Assembly (NCBI RefSeq): GCF_037893015.1
Contig: NC_133658.1
Span: 60,355,818 to 60,419,817, forward strand
Source of the DNA: Macrotis lagotis
Lineage: Eukaryota; Chordata; Mammalia; Peramelemorphia; Peramelidae
Direction: 5' to 3'
Length of the DNA: 64,000 nucleotides
Shown here: one piece after another, positions 36,040-47,903 of the stretch
Numbering within the stretch: the first letter of the stretch is position 1
How the letters are laid out: each line of letters starts with the position of its first letter
Position numbers and translations under genes: made by a program
The notes under the pieces: model-generated
Databases searched by the model: none
What the model was told of the DNA's origin: nothing
Seen by the model: only the letters and a program-made list of their open reading frames with translations

Positions 36040-37258
36040 CAAGGATCATTGAACTTCAGAATTGATAGGGACCTTATGGACCCTGGTTGAATCCCTGTCC
36101 AAGTTCTACACAATTCTCTACAAAAGGGTCATCCTGCCTTCATCTGAAGACCCCAACTGAAGTCCCACTGCTTCTGAAGGCAGCACAATACACTTCTGGA
36201 TAGCATTGATCATTGAGATGGGTCTCCTCCCATTAAGTCCAAATGGGTCTAACTTTCCTTTCATTTCTCCTGGTTCTGTGCACTAGGGTGAGGAACAAAC
36301 CTGATCCTCATTCTATGGAACAGTCCTTTAAATGCCTGAAGGTAGCTTTCCTGTTCCCCCAAATCCCTTGGTTTCTTCAGCCAAACAATTAACTCCCCTA
36401 CATGTTACTTGTGAATCTGAATTTTTCTTTTTTAACCCAAGACTTTCCACTCATCCCTTCATTCCTCTCTGGTTAAGCTTCTGACTCTGTAACTTCTTTC
36501 TTCACTAGGATCCTCTGGTCTTCTCCCCTCAGGCCACAGCCCTCTTCCTCTGCCTGTCATCTGAACTTCCATTTTAACAAAGCTCCCAAGTCAACCATGT
36601 TTACCTCTCTGGCCTCCATTCCTGACTCTTCAGACATCTTTCCAGCCTACCCCCTCCAATTTTCAGCTTCCTTCTGGTGTCTTCTCCCATTAGAACAGAA
36701 ACTCCTGAAGGACAGGACCTGTCTTTCTTTTTGTATTTGTATCATAAAGCCAGACACTTAGTAAATGCTTAAGAACTACTTATTGGCTTATAGGCTTTCA
36801 GTACCACCTTATTAGAGCCTGTCCAATGTTCTATCTTATCAACCAAGGTCTTTTTTTGATTCCTGACTCTTTCATACACATTATTATACATACACATTAA
36901 CTATCCTTCCTAGCTTTGGGTCATCTACAGCTTTGATAAGCAGGTCATCTATGTCTTCTTCCAAGTCATTAATATGTCAAATCAAAGAGAAGTTCCTTGA
37001 GGAATTCTATTAAAAACCATCCAAAGTTGACATTCAGTTTAAAAAACTGAGTTAAAAAGAGTCTTGTTATTCAACTACTTCACTTGCCTGGTCATTCTTG
37101 GTCACTACTAGCACTAGATAAGTCATTCATTCAATCTACTTAACCCTGTTATTTACTACACATCTTCCCCGACCCCACCATCACCTTTCAGCTTATATAT
37201 CATAAGAGGATTTGCAGAATACTTTGATGAAATGTTGGTAAATTCTATCTACACCATA
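36040..37258 (-). mobile_element. CR1/L3-type LINE fossil
   Basis: Minus strand. cttctgaaggcagcacaata, ctcctggttctgtgcac and catttaatttg-like pieces near 36200-36360, then gaagttccttgaggaattc and ttgcagaatactttgatg. It resumes past a MITE-like insert (37259-37450) with cctgatctgccaatctaaga to about 37560. Confidence 0.65.
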
Positions 37259-37450
37259 GGTTCTTAACTTTTTTCATATTGTGGACTCATTTGGCAGCCT
37301 GGTGAAGCCTATTAACCCCTTATTAAAATAATACTTTTAATATTTGAAGGAAAGTTAGAAATTATTGAAAACAAAGATATAATTTTTTCCACCCCCCCCA
37401 TGAATTTTGTCCTTGAATCACTTAGGGGTCCTGAGACCCAGCTTAAGAAC
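37259..37450. repeat. MITE-like inverted-end repeat
   Basis: ggttcttaacttttttcat at the left and cccagcttaagaac at the right, inserted into the minus-strand CR1/L3 fossil, which continues on both sides. Confidence 0.55.
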
Positions 37451-37569
37451 TTGCATTAACCTGATCTGCCAATCTAAGAACTTTTTAAAAAGGAAATGAA
37501 GCTCTGATTGGCTCCTTTTCTGCACCATCACTTTAAAGGTGAATTTGTTATTATAGATCAGCACTTAAC

Positions 37570-37726
37570 TTTTTTTTTTAGGGTTTGTTTGTTTGTTTTT
37601 TTGCAAGGCAATTGGGTTAAGTGGCTTGCCCAAGGCTACACTACTAGGTAATTATTAAGTGGATTGAACTCAGGTACTCCTGACTCCAGGGCTGGTGTTC
37701 TATCCACTGCGCCACCTAGCCACCCC
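37570..37726 (-). mobile_element. tRNA-derived SINE (WSINE1-like)
   Basis: Minus-strand copy with a short internal loss near the B-box. Duplicates of gcacttact-type flank it. It lies at the end of the minus-strand CR1/L3 fossil. Confidence 0.88.
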
Positions 37727-39518
37727 TTGCACTTACTTTTTCAACAATTTCAATTTCAATTATATATTAGCTTTTTCTTCTCTTACTTGATTACAAACTC
37801 CATAAGGACAGGAACCACGCTAATTCTATACCCTACAAGGTTAGGCATATAGGACAAATTATACAATGTTAGCAATAAAAAGGGTTTTAAAAATCAGAAG
37901 ATCATAAGGTTTTTAGTTTGAAAGTTTTTAGAGCAATAAAGGAAAGGTAAGAAAGGTTGGGTTTTTGGTTTTAATGTGGTGAAACCAATGGCTAGTCAAG
38001 TGAATTGGCTTGTTGGGAGATTCAACTTGCTTCTTTGTCTATATCTTTTTAAATACTAATCCCCTCAACACCAGTATTATCACCTAGAACATTCTGCTTT
38101 GCCTGATAGCAGAAGAAATACGAACTGTCCTACCTCCAACTTTTTCTCAAAATTAGAATTTTGGAAAATGAAGTAATTCTAAGCTATCATCAAAAAAAAA
38201 ATGAGAAGGGGAATAGGAAGGGAAAAACAAAAGAGGACAATTAATAGTCCCCAGTGTTTCCTTCTTACTGATCTCTAATTGAAATCTATTCTGTTTCACA
38301 ACTAAATGGAGTCTTATCCTGAGATCCCATAGAGTCTGCCCTCAGGATAAAATGAGGGCAAGAGCAGAATGAAATAATTCAGTTATTTGTTTTTAAGCCT
38401 CAAACTAAAAAATATCCTGGACACCTGTCTTATTTGTGAGATTCTCTTTAGAGTGTTAAGAGTTTTGTCTGTCTGTGTCCTTTCACGATGAAATGCAGTT
38501 AAGTCACTGAATGTATGGAAAACATTCTTTAGCAAACCTAAAACCCAAAACTTGACCACGGCAATGGCAGGGTAAAATAGGGAGAAAGGACACTAGATTG
38601 GTAGGTAGAAAACCTGTTTTCATTCCTGCCACATCAAGAAATCTTAAGAGATTCAATCTCCTCATTTTGTAGAGGAGAAACTGGGCCAGAACAGAAATGC
38701 AACTTACTCAAGGTCAAAAAGCTAAACAGCAGACAGCAGGAACTAGAATCCTGGCCTTTGGTCTCCAGATACATTATTGTTCCCATCTGAGCCTACTGTC
38801 ATCTTTTGAGTACAGAAACTAGTTAGTTACTGAATAAAGCCTGACTATGATAGCTGCTAGCTATCTTAACTGAGCTTCAAGTTACTGAGTTTTTTGGCAA
38901 AATGGAGATGGTAATTACTGTAGTACGCACCTCACAACATTGAGTTCCAAATGAGACATATATCAAGGGTTTTGCAAACTCTAAAGTGCTACATGAATGT
39001 CATTTAGTGTGTATATATATTTGGAGGGAGAGAGGACAGGACAGATTTTAAATTTCCCAAAGGTTAGAATCTCCTCTAATTTCCATTTATGGCCCCCCAC
39101 TTTCTAAATCTGAATTAAACATCAGACAAACCACATGATTTACTACACCCAAATGCTAGATTGTCTTAATACTTTTCTTCAGCTCTGATAAGTCATCAAT
39201 CAACAAATGTTTAACATAGAATGTCTCAAGGATTGTGAGAGTACTTGGGATGGGGATGGAACTTTGTGATTCCATTGGTCTGGGGAACTTTCAGGTCAGG
39301 AAAACAACCCTTTCCAAGGCAGGTTAACACCTAAAACTGCCTAAATTATGAAGGGGCTAAATGACTCAATCCAAAAGCCAGTGCAGAAACAAGAGCTTGG
39401 ACTTGGGTCTCCCTGGTTTTAGGCATAGGTCTCTATTTGCAATATATTATACTATCTAAGTGCTGGAAATACAATACAAAAATGAAATAGTCCCTGTCCT
39501 TGTGGAGTTTATACTCTA

Positions 39519-39664
39519 CCTTTTTTCTTTGGTTTTGGTTTTTGCAAGGCAATGGGGTTAAGTGACTTGCCCAAGATCATACAGCTAAGTAATTATTAAG
39601 TGTCTGAGTCTGCATTTGAACTCAGGTCCTCCTGACTTCAGGGCCAGTGTTCTATCCACTGCCC
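39519..39664 (-). mobile_element. tRNA-derived SINE (WSINE1-like), head-truncated
   Basis: Minus-strand copy between gagtttatactcta (before) and gagtttatattcta (39665 on). The tRNA-like head is cut at ctatccactgccc. Confidence 0.88.
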
Positions 39665-39847
39665 GAGTTTATATTCTAGAGAGAGAAATAGATATACATA
39701 CACACACACATGCACCTGAATTTAAATTCAAGGTCAACTGAAAGGCACAAGCAGCTGAGGCAAATAGGAAAGGGAGGTTATACTTAAGCTGAATTTTGTT
39801 GAACTGAATCATGGGGATTTAAGGCACCTGCTACTCACATCCTATGG

Positions 39848-40045
39848 GATGGGGTCATTTTTTTTTCCATCGTGGGTCCCTTTGGCAGCCTGAGGAGGCT
39901 TACAGACCCTTTCTTTGAATAATGCTTTCTAAATAAATAAAAGTAAAATTTATATTAAAAAAATAGTTCATATTTTTCTGAACCAAGTTCAGGAACCCCT
40001 TAGGGGATGGTATGGAATCAAGTGAAGAACCCCTGCTTAGGATAG
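39848..40045. repeat. MITE-like repeat copy
   Basis: tgggtccctttggcagcc, gaggcttacagaccc and tcaggaaccccttagg match the internal text of the copies at 28528 and 37259. Confidence 0.5.
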
Positions 40046-40085
40046 TATAAAGAGGACAATAGAATCCTAAAGTTGGAAGAGGCCT

Positions 40086-40275
40086 CCATTTGTTGCTTAG
40101 TGGTGTCTGGCTCTTTAACACATGGACCACATCACACCAATACTGTCCATGTGGTTTTCTTGGCAAAGATTAAGGCAGACAGAGACAAAGTGCCTTGCCC
40201 AGGGTCACACAGCTAATGTCTGGATCTTCTGACTCCAGGTCCAGTGCTCTTCCCACCAAGTCATCTAGCTGCCCA
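40086..40275 (-). mobile_element. MAR1-like SINE
   Basis: Minus-strand copy from ttgttgcttagtggtgtctg to catctagctgccc, diverged. Confidence 0.7.
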
Positions 40276-40839
40276 TAAGAGAGACCCTTAGAGGCTTTCA
40301 AATCCAAATCTCCTTTGTCCCCACAGATGAAATTGAGGTCTAGAGAAGAGTGACTTACCTAGGGTCACACATCTAGCCAATGTTTGATTCAGAATTTGAA
40401 CTCAAGAGTTTTCATCCACAACATTTTTTAAAAGTGCTTACTAAGTGTCAAGTGCTTTGTTAGGGTCTGAAGATACAAAGAAAAAAGTAAAAATTAATTC
40501 TTGGTCTCCTGGAGTTTAAATTCTAAAGGGAAAGGCAATCTATACACAAATTCCCTAAGCAAAAAGAGAGTAATAGTCAATAAAAATTAAGTTTCTACTA
40601 TGCGCCAGCACCAGGGGCAACATCAAGACTGTGCCCACCCTTAAGAAACTCAGTCTGAATAAAGGTCCTGGGAAGATGCAAGATATTAGAGAAGCTTCCT
40701 GCAGTGCCTGGGCATCCTTGGAGCCCCTTCAGGACAATGACTTTCTTTGGGGGCTGTGTGAGGAAGGGGTTGCTTGTGATACAGGCATCTGAATGGGTAG
40801 GTTGAGGGAGGTGAGCACATCTGAAGTAACAAAATGTGG

Positions 40840-41068
40840 TGGAGAAAAGGGTCTCAAGCAAAGAAGATATCTTCCTGAGTTCAAATCCAGTCTAATTCAC
40901 ATAGCTGTATGATCCTGAGCAAGTTATTTAGCCCTGCCTGCCTCAATTTCCTCATCTCTCAAATGAGTTGGAGAAGGAAATAACAAGCCATTCCAGTATG
41001 TTAGCCAAGGAAACCCCAAATTGGGTCATGGAGAGTCAGATACTGTTGAAATGACTCCACAACAAGGT
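40840..41068 (+). mobile_element. MAR1-like SINE, nearly full
   Basis: gagttcaaatccagtc, gagttggagaaggaaataac, gccattccagtatgttagcc and ggtcatggagagtcagatac. Confidence 0.75.
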
Positions 41069-42204
41069 CTGAAGTCTTAAGTCCAAAGCTTACAAGAGAG
41101 AAATGTCCAGACACCAAATGTAGACGGTTTTTACAAAGTTAGTTGTGGACACCAACTTGGCAGGACATAGTGAGGGTTTTTCCAAGGATGGGATGACAAG
41201 CAAGGTTTGGAGGCAGCTGTGAGGTTCCTTCCGTGGTGTCCACAATCCATAACCCCTTACCTCATTGATCTAACCTCGGTGGTTGGCAGCCCAGGAGGCC
41301 TCTTGAGCTAAATGCCTGAAGGCTACTAGCTGGGAGCTGTCCAGAGTTCTGGACAGACAACTCTCAGCCCCCCACCCTGTGGAAATGTGACCCAACTTTT
41401 CAGAGCACTCACTATTCTCCAAACCAGGGACTTTCTCATGGGATCAAAGAGTGAAGGAGGGAGAAGGACAGAGGCAGGATTCAACTGGTTAGAGAATCAC
41501 TGTCCAGGGAAAATGGCAGACGCCAGGCCAAGGCCTGGAAAGGAGGGGACTGGGGCTTATTCCAGAGGTCTATAAAATGCAGAGGATTGCAATTGGGGCC
41601 AGAAGACCTGACTTTGAATCCCTGTCTTCTGTCACTCCCTAGTCACATAAGAGGGTTAGAAAATAATACAAGGTTTACAGAAACACTTAATGAAAAGCCA
41701 GATAGAACCACATACTTCTCTAAAGAGAACAATAATATTGCAGTTTTTTATGCTGTATGATTAAACAAATGTTAAGCCCTGAATTTGTGATCCTGGTCCC
41801 TGCACAGAATCACTGTCATCATCTGACAGTTGTAAACAGGTCCTGGAGATAACACTGCACAAAGTCATTCCCTTAGTCTGACATTCTTGAGAGTTACTTG
41901 GACTTTCATCCAAGACATTTTCCATCTCAAGGTTCTCCAGCTCTGCCTTGGGGTTGGCTAGTATTTTCCAACTAAAATTTGGGAATTCAAAGTTTCCCTC
42001 TGACACTGGCTTTCTGAACTTTTTTTCAAGGCTGGTGAATCATCCTCAGGAGGATAGATATTTCAGCAAGAAGCCAAGACAAGGCATTTCACTTCTGAAC
42101 TTCCACTCCCTCATCTGTAAAATAGGGATAATGTGGCTACATGACCTTCTCGGTCTCACAAGGGTATTATGAGAGTCAACCAGGATTGCAGAGAGAACAA
42201 ACAA

Positions 42205-42210
42205 TTTATT
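42205..42210 (-). terminator. ADAD2: ADAD2 candidate poly(A) signal AATAAA
   Basis: AATAAA on the - strand (TTTATT on +), about 165 bases past the ADAD2 stop codon. It is the first canonical hexamer downstream of the stop and gives a 3' UTR of about 190 bases. Transcript ends were not available. Confidence 0.6.
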
Positions 42211-42375
42211 CAAAACAAATCAAAAACCACAGAGCCTATGACTCAAACATTCCTACCTCCCTCTTCCCTAGACCATGTCCACAACCTGGGCCCTTTCTAA
42301 TCCCAGCCCCAACACACCCACACCATGGCTTCCCTGTGTGAAGGAGGCCCCAGGGCACAGCCCAGAGGCCTGTGG

Positions 42376-45300
42376 TCAGTGACAGAACCCACCCACCAGA
42401 GGCTTGGAAGGCCAAGAGCCCAAGTCCTGCTGTTCCAGGTAAGAGGTCAACTCCTGACGTGCAGCACGGTAAGTCCCCGCCTGGAAAGAGGAGACAGACA
42501 GACATCACAACAGTCCTTGGTCTTCAGGCAGGGCAAGGGTGATGAGGAACAAACAATGGTGTGAGAAAAAACAACATGAACCAGCTAAATCACTGACCTT
42601 GGCCACCTCATATGTGTCCAGTGCCAAGAGATCAAATCTTCCTAGGGCTTGGGCCGCTTGGCGGAAAGCATGAAGGAGAGCAGCCTTGCAGAGGCGGGAG
42701 GGAGGACCAAGGGAGCCTCTAGGAGGGAAAAAAGAGGCGGTGACCTCCAAGTTGCCCTAAGTTCCACTATAGGGCCCCATTAAATATGCCAACTCCGCTA
42801 TTGATCTTGATCTACCTTGGTCTCCTCCCAGTCTCCAGCCCCCCATCCACCCTTTTTTCTATCCATGAATCTTCCTCCTCTCCAACACTTGGTCTTACTC
42901 TGACCACACACGTCCTGTGTTTGTGTCCACAACTTCCAGACTGGTGTCTCCTAGGCTCCAGTTGAGGCTGAGGCCCTGGCAACTGGAAGGTATAGAGTCC
43001 TGGGGAGCCACAGGGGGCCCCAGAAACAGGTGCAGGGGATTGCGAGCATAGGGAGGTGGTAAACCTGGCCTTCCCTCTAGGCAGGGCCGGTCATGGATGA
43101 CCCGACTCAAAGTTGAGGGGTCATGGCAGGAGTCAGCTGTGGGAAAAAACAAAAGTCTGAGGGGATTGGGGTCATCTCTCTTGCACAAAACATAACCCAC
43201 CCACCTCTCCAGACTGCCCTCATAAGGTTTAGCTGGGAGGGCCTTTATCAAGATAATCTAGTTCAGTCCCCTCATTGTTAAGATGAGAATACTGAGGCTT
43301 CGAGAGGGACAGTGAACTACCTACTCTCACAGAGGTATGTCTTTCCATAACAAATCTAGTGCTGCTTTCTAAGATCTTCCCCCTCTACTACCAACCCCCA
43401 CAGCTGCACTTCCTCTTCCCTCTACCCCATCCTGGTTCTCTCACCAAGGACGAGACTGGTTGCATACAGTGGGGGCAGAAAATGGGCCAGCAGGCCCCCT
43501 CCCAGCCCAAGCACTGCCCATCGAGCCACCTTGTCACTGGCCGACAGTGAGCAAACCCGGGCTGCCCGGAATCCTGGGGCAAGGTAACAGACAGGGCGCA
43601 GCTCTCCGTGGGCATGGGCTTGAAGGCGAAGGGAGGGACTGTGGAGAGCGCCCCCTGGGGAAGGGAGGCTAGATTGGGGAGAGAAAGAGGTGAGATCAGG
43701 GAGATGACCTGGACCCAAAATAGCTGGTTGTCTTTCTCTTCTCCCCCACCCGCCTTGACCACTACCCCCCCCTCCGTTCAGACCCCCAAAACCAAATGTC
43801 CTGCATACTAGATATCATGTGCAGCGCCGGCAGGTGTGTCACTGAGGTACAAATGTAAGAAGATTTTGGGCTTCAAGGCAAGGGGGGGACCAGGGCCTGT
43901 TCGAGGGGTCAGCACTGACCGTTCTGCCCCCTCTGGGCCCCCACTAGACACCAGTAGGAGCTGCCGGAACAGGAACCTGGCAAAGATGGAGAAACAACAG
44001 ATGGGAGGCAGTTGGTGACTAGAGGTCCTCCCCAAGGGCTCAGGACCCAACTGTCCTCTCTCTGTCTCTTACCTGACCAAGGCTCGGCGAGCAATGACCA
44101 AGCTGTGAGTGTCATGGAGTCTTCGGCCCATGAACTCAATCCAGCCCCTGTAACCACCTGAACCTGTACCCAGAGCAACCAGCTCATAGGTCTCTCTACA
44201 GTTGCCCCTGTCATCTGGGACCTCTGGGGGAAGAAAAGGGGGAGAAGGAGTTAGTGGAAGGAGGTCTGGAAAAGAATCCTGAAGGAAGAAGAGAGGATGT
44301 TGGGAGAAAAATGGGAAAGGAGGACTTGAGGGAGATCATGAGATGAGTCCTAAGAGAGAGGAAGGAAAGGAAAACTCAGAGGGCAAGAGATTCTAGGGGT
44401 TCCTTGCCCCTCCCTCAGGATGTGGAGGGTCATGGAAGATGGGGGTGGTCAGGGCTGAGGAGAAAAATCTTAGGCTTCCCTACCCCTTTCCAGGATGACA
44501 GCTGCTATGCTCCGTTTGCAGCCCCGGTAAGGGGAGTTCTCACCAATCAGGCGGTCAAAGCCAGAGCTCACCACAGCAGCACATCGCTGCTCATGGGTCA
44601 GAATGTTCTCTAAAGGAAGGAAAGGAAGAAGAAAGGACCCCGATATTTCTATCCCATCCCCAGTGCTGACTCTATTCCTCTTTCTTCATCCAGGATACTT
44701 TAGGTAGAAGAGCCAGGAGAACCTGGGCTGGCTCCTGGGACCAAGCAGAACTAAAAGAACAGCCCAAGACAGGATGGGCTGTCTGGGAAAGGAAGATACC
44801 CACCTCACTAGAGCTCTCATTTAGCAAACCATGGGTAATGATGTCACAGAGAAGCCTCCCATTCAGATATAATTACTCTGACTCAAAGCCTGTAATTTGG
44901 GGTAAGGAAGAAGGGAGAGGTACCAGGGAAGGCTCACCTGCAGTTAAAGAACAGAGCGGGAAATTGATGGGAGCTTTGGGGGCTGCAAAAGAAAAAAAGA
45001 GAATGGTAGAATCTTTCTTTTGGGCTCTGCTCGTCTCCCCACAAAAGAAAGGGAGGCAACTGAGGGGGGTGAGGTTTGAGTTGCCCCTCCCCAACCATAA
45101 CTGGGAAGGGCAGATGGTCAGCTCTCTTCCCGCAGGCCTTGGCCTCACCTCTCTAGCACCTTGATCAAGAGATACTCTGCTGGCAACCTAACTCCACAGA
45201 TGTGAAAAGCGACCTCAAACAACAAACTAGAAGACTTAGTCAGAGGAATCCCAAGAGCAGTAAGCAACAGAACACTTCTGATCTCCTGGTATAGTTGTCA

Positions 45301-47871
45301 GTCTCTCCTTTCCCCACAAAGATGGGAAACAGTTTCCCCTCCCCCCCCAGGGGGATCACCTGGGTTCTCCAGCTGGGTCCTGACCCAGTTGAGAGCAAGG
45401 ATGGCTGCCTGCCCCTTTGCCTCCTTCTTGCTGCTCCCAGTACCCTCAGGACAGGACACTTCATCCAGCATGGCACAGACAGAGAAGTGGCGGAAGGGGA
45501 CTAAAGAAAGGAACAGGATTTTAGAATCAGGAAGTCAAGTCTTCACAACCCCATCTGCCCAGAAGACCAGCCCCCTAACTCCCTCCCTAGGGCCCTCAGT
45601 CATTTCTGGAAAGAGTTTCTACATGAAAAATCAAAATCACATTTTATTATTTATAGGTTATATGAAAGGACATTAAAGGATCCCCACCCCTTTGGACCAA
45701 AAGGAAACAAAAAGGTGGTTACCCCTTTACTTTTCAATTCCTTGCCACCACTATAAATATATTTATACATATTATATATATAATTTTATGCATATGGAGT
45801 CTTTGATTTCTTTTGGAGATAATCTAGTAACATCAATGCTTTAAGAGAGAATGCCCCCTTTATAACTTTGGGGGGCATAGTTCCAATCATACTTCCAGAA
45901 TAGCTGCAGAAATGATGGAATATGAAAATAATATTATTGTGCCATAAAAAATTAAAAAATTTCAGAAAAACCTGTGACAACTTGTATGAGCTGATATTCA
46001 AGGAAAGGAAGCAGAATCAGGGGAACAATTCATACAATGACTCCACCACCACCATAAAAATGATTAGCTTTGAAGATTATAAGAACTCTCATTAATCCAA
46101 GGACCAAGCGTAACTTCAGAGGGCTTCAGATGATGGAAAAAAGAATCATGGAGGCAGAGAAAGGATGAACTCCATGGAGAATGGACAAACATTTCTGGAC
46201 AAGGATCAGGTGGCAATGTTTTGCCTGTCTGTGCATATCTGTTATAAGAAGTTGGATTTCCCCCTTTTATCAAGGTAGGGGGAAGGAAGAAAAATTAATT
46301 GTTAATAGAAAAAAAGTAAATTTTAACTTTAAAAAAGAGGAAACTAGGGGGCGGCTAGGTGGCACAGAGCACCAGCCCTGGAGTCAGGAGTACCTGAGTT
46401 CAAATCCATGCTCAGACACTTAATAATTATCTAGTTGTGTGGCCCTGGGCAAGTCACTTAACCCCATTACCTAGCCAAAAACCTTAAAAAAAAAGAGGAA
46501 ACGAATATTAAAGAAAATTGGAATAACTTGTTTAATTTCACACATGTGGCAGAGCTGATATTTTACAGAAGAGAATCTCCAAAAGTAGTGAGGAGAGTGA
46601 TATGCATCTTAGTTCCCATCACATCAACCAGATCACAGCATCCCCAAGGGTCAGAGACTTGTCCTCCTCCAAGCCATCCCAATGCTTAGCATACCCCACC
46701 CTACAACTTTACTTACTCTGGACCTCACTCTCCACAAAGTGCAGAGTAATTCCCATGCCCCTTGCATAGCGAGTAAGGAGGCTCAGGGCCTGGCCTGGAG
46801 GGGGATTTTTGTGTCCTAGAATCAGCTCCCTCACCACACCAGGAGGATCTGGAAGTGGCCCTAAGAAAAGTAAGAGCAAAGTAAATCATAGACAGTTAAA
46901 ACTGAAACCTTAAGTGCCCTGAGAGATCATTTAGTCCAGTTTCCTGCTTGATCAGACTAGGAAACAGGTCATGGAAAGCCAAGTGACAGCAAGGGTGTCT
47001 GAGTTGGGACCAGAAGTCAGGACTTTTGACTCCAACCTCTATGTTCATTTCGCTACTCATTACCTTCTCTTATACCTAGGGTCTTCACTGACCCTAATAA
47101 TCTCCTCTCCTCAACTCTCACCTGCCTCCAATGAGGAACAAAAGATGAAAGGACCTCAAAAGTCATCAGGGGACTAGACCTTTTCTTTACAACAAGTAGT
47201 CATCATCTACCCTCTTTTTTAAATACTCTCAGTGAGAGAAAACCCACCAGCTTCCAAGGCAGCCTGTTCCATCTTTGAACAGCGCTGGCAAGTCATTCAC
47301 CTTACATCAAGTCAACGTTTCCCTCTCTACAATTACTCCTAGAATGCCAGTCTACGTCCCTGTGACTCTATTCACCCTGTAACTTTCCAAATTAAACAAG
47401 AACATGCTGTTTGGACAATCACAAACACCCAACAAAGGAAGCAAAGAAAGATAAAATGATAAACAAATGGGAAATATAATCAAACAGAAACTAAGATTCA
47501 ATTTGAAAAAATATTAACTATTATGTATGGGGGAGTGGGAAACTAAACTGGACATTCATCACAGTGACTATAATAGTAACAATACAGGAGAACTATGTGT
47601 ACAGTATTGCCTCCTTCTTTTAGAAGATAAGCTCCATGAAGAGGACTGTCTTTCCTTTGGTCTTTGGAACTACTTACAAGAATGGTCACAATACAGAGGG
47701 TCTATGTTCATGTGTGTTGCCGCCTATTAGGCTATAAGCTCCATGAAAATGAGGACTGTCTTTCCTTTGGACTCTGGAGCCCTAGTCTTGGTATGTAATA
47801 AGAGCTTTAAAATGCTTTCTCCCTTATTCAGTGAGCCAAGAAGTCCAATCCTTCTCCCATTCAACTACCTT

Positions 47872-47903
<32 letters not shown>

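Larger units (their letters stand above)
24778..42204. other. Intergenic region between KCNG4 and ADAD2 (convergent genes)
   Basis: The first few hundred bases after the KCNG4 stop are probably its 3' UTR; the nearest poly(A)-like hexamer I see is attaaa near 25194. The rest holds the repeats listed. Unassigned stretches are about 26530-27280 (AT-rich, with taattaaa motifs), 29790-30470, 30800-32960, 34760-36030, 37740-39500 and 41070-42200. Dispersed 'tttattaagcacctactatgtgcc'-type pieces occur near 28190, 32540 and 40435. No gene-like frame stands out except the small unexplained one at 41761-42030. Confidence 0.65.

Noticed and set aside
42895-43251. 118-codon minus-strand frame taken as one continuous coding unit
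   Set aside because: Only 42899-43136 is coding (ADAD2 exon 9); the first residues are intron read-through and the last codons run past the donor.
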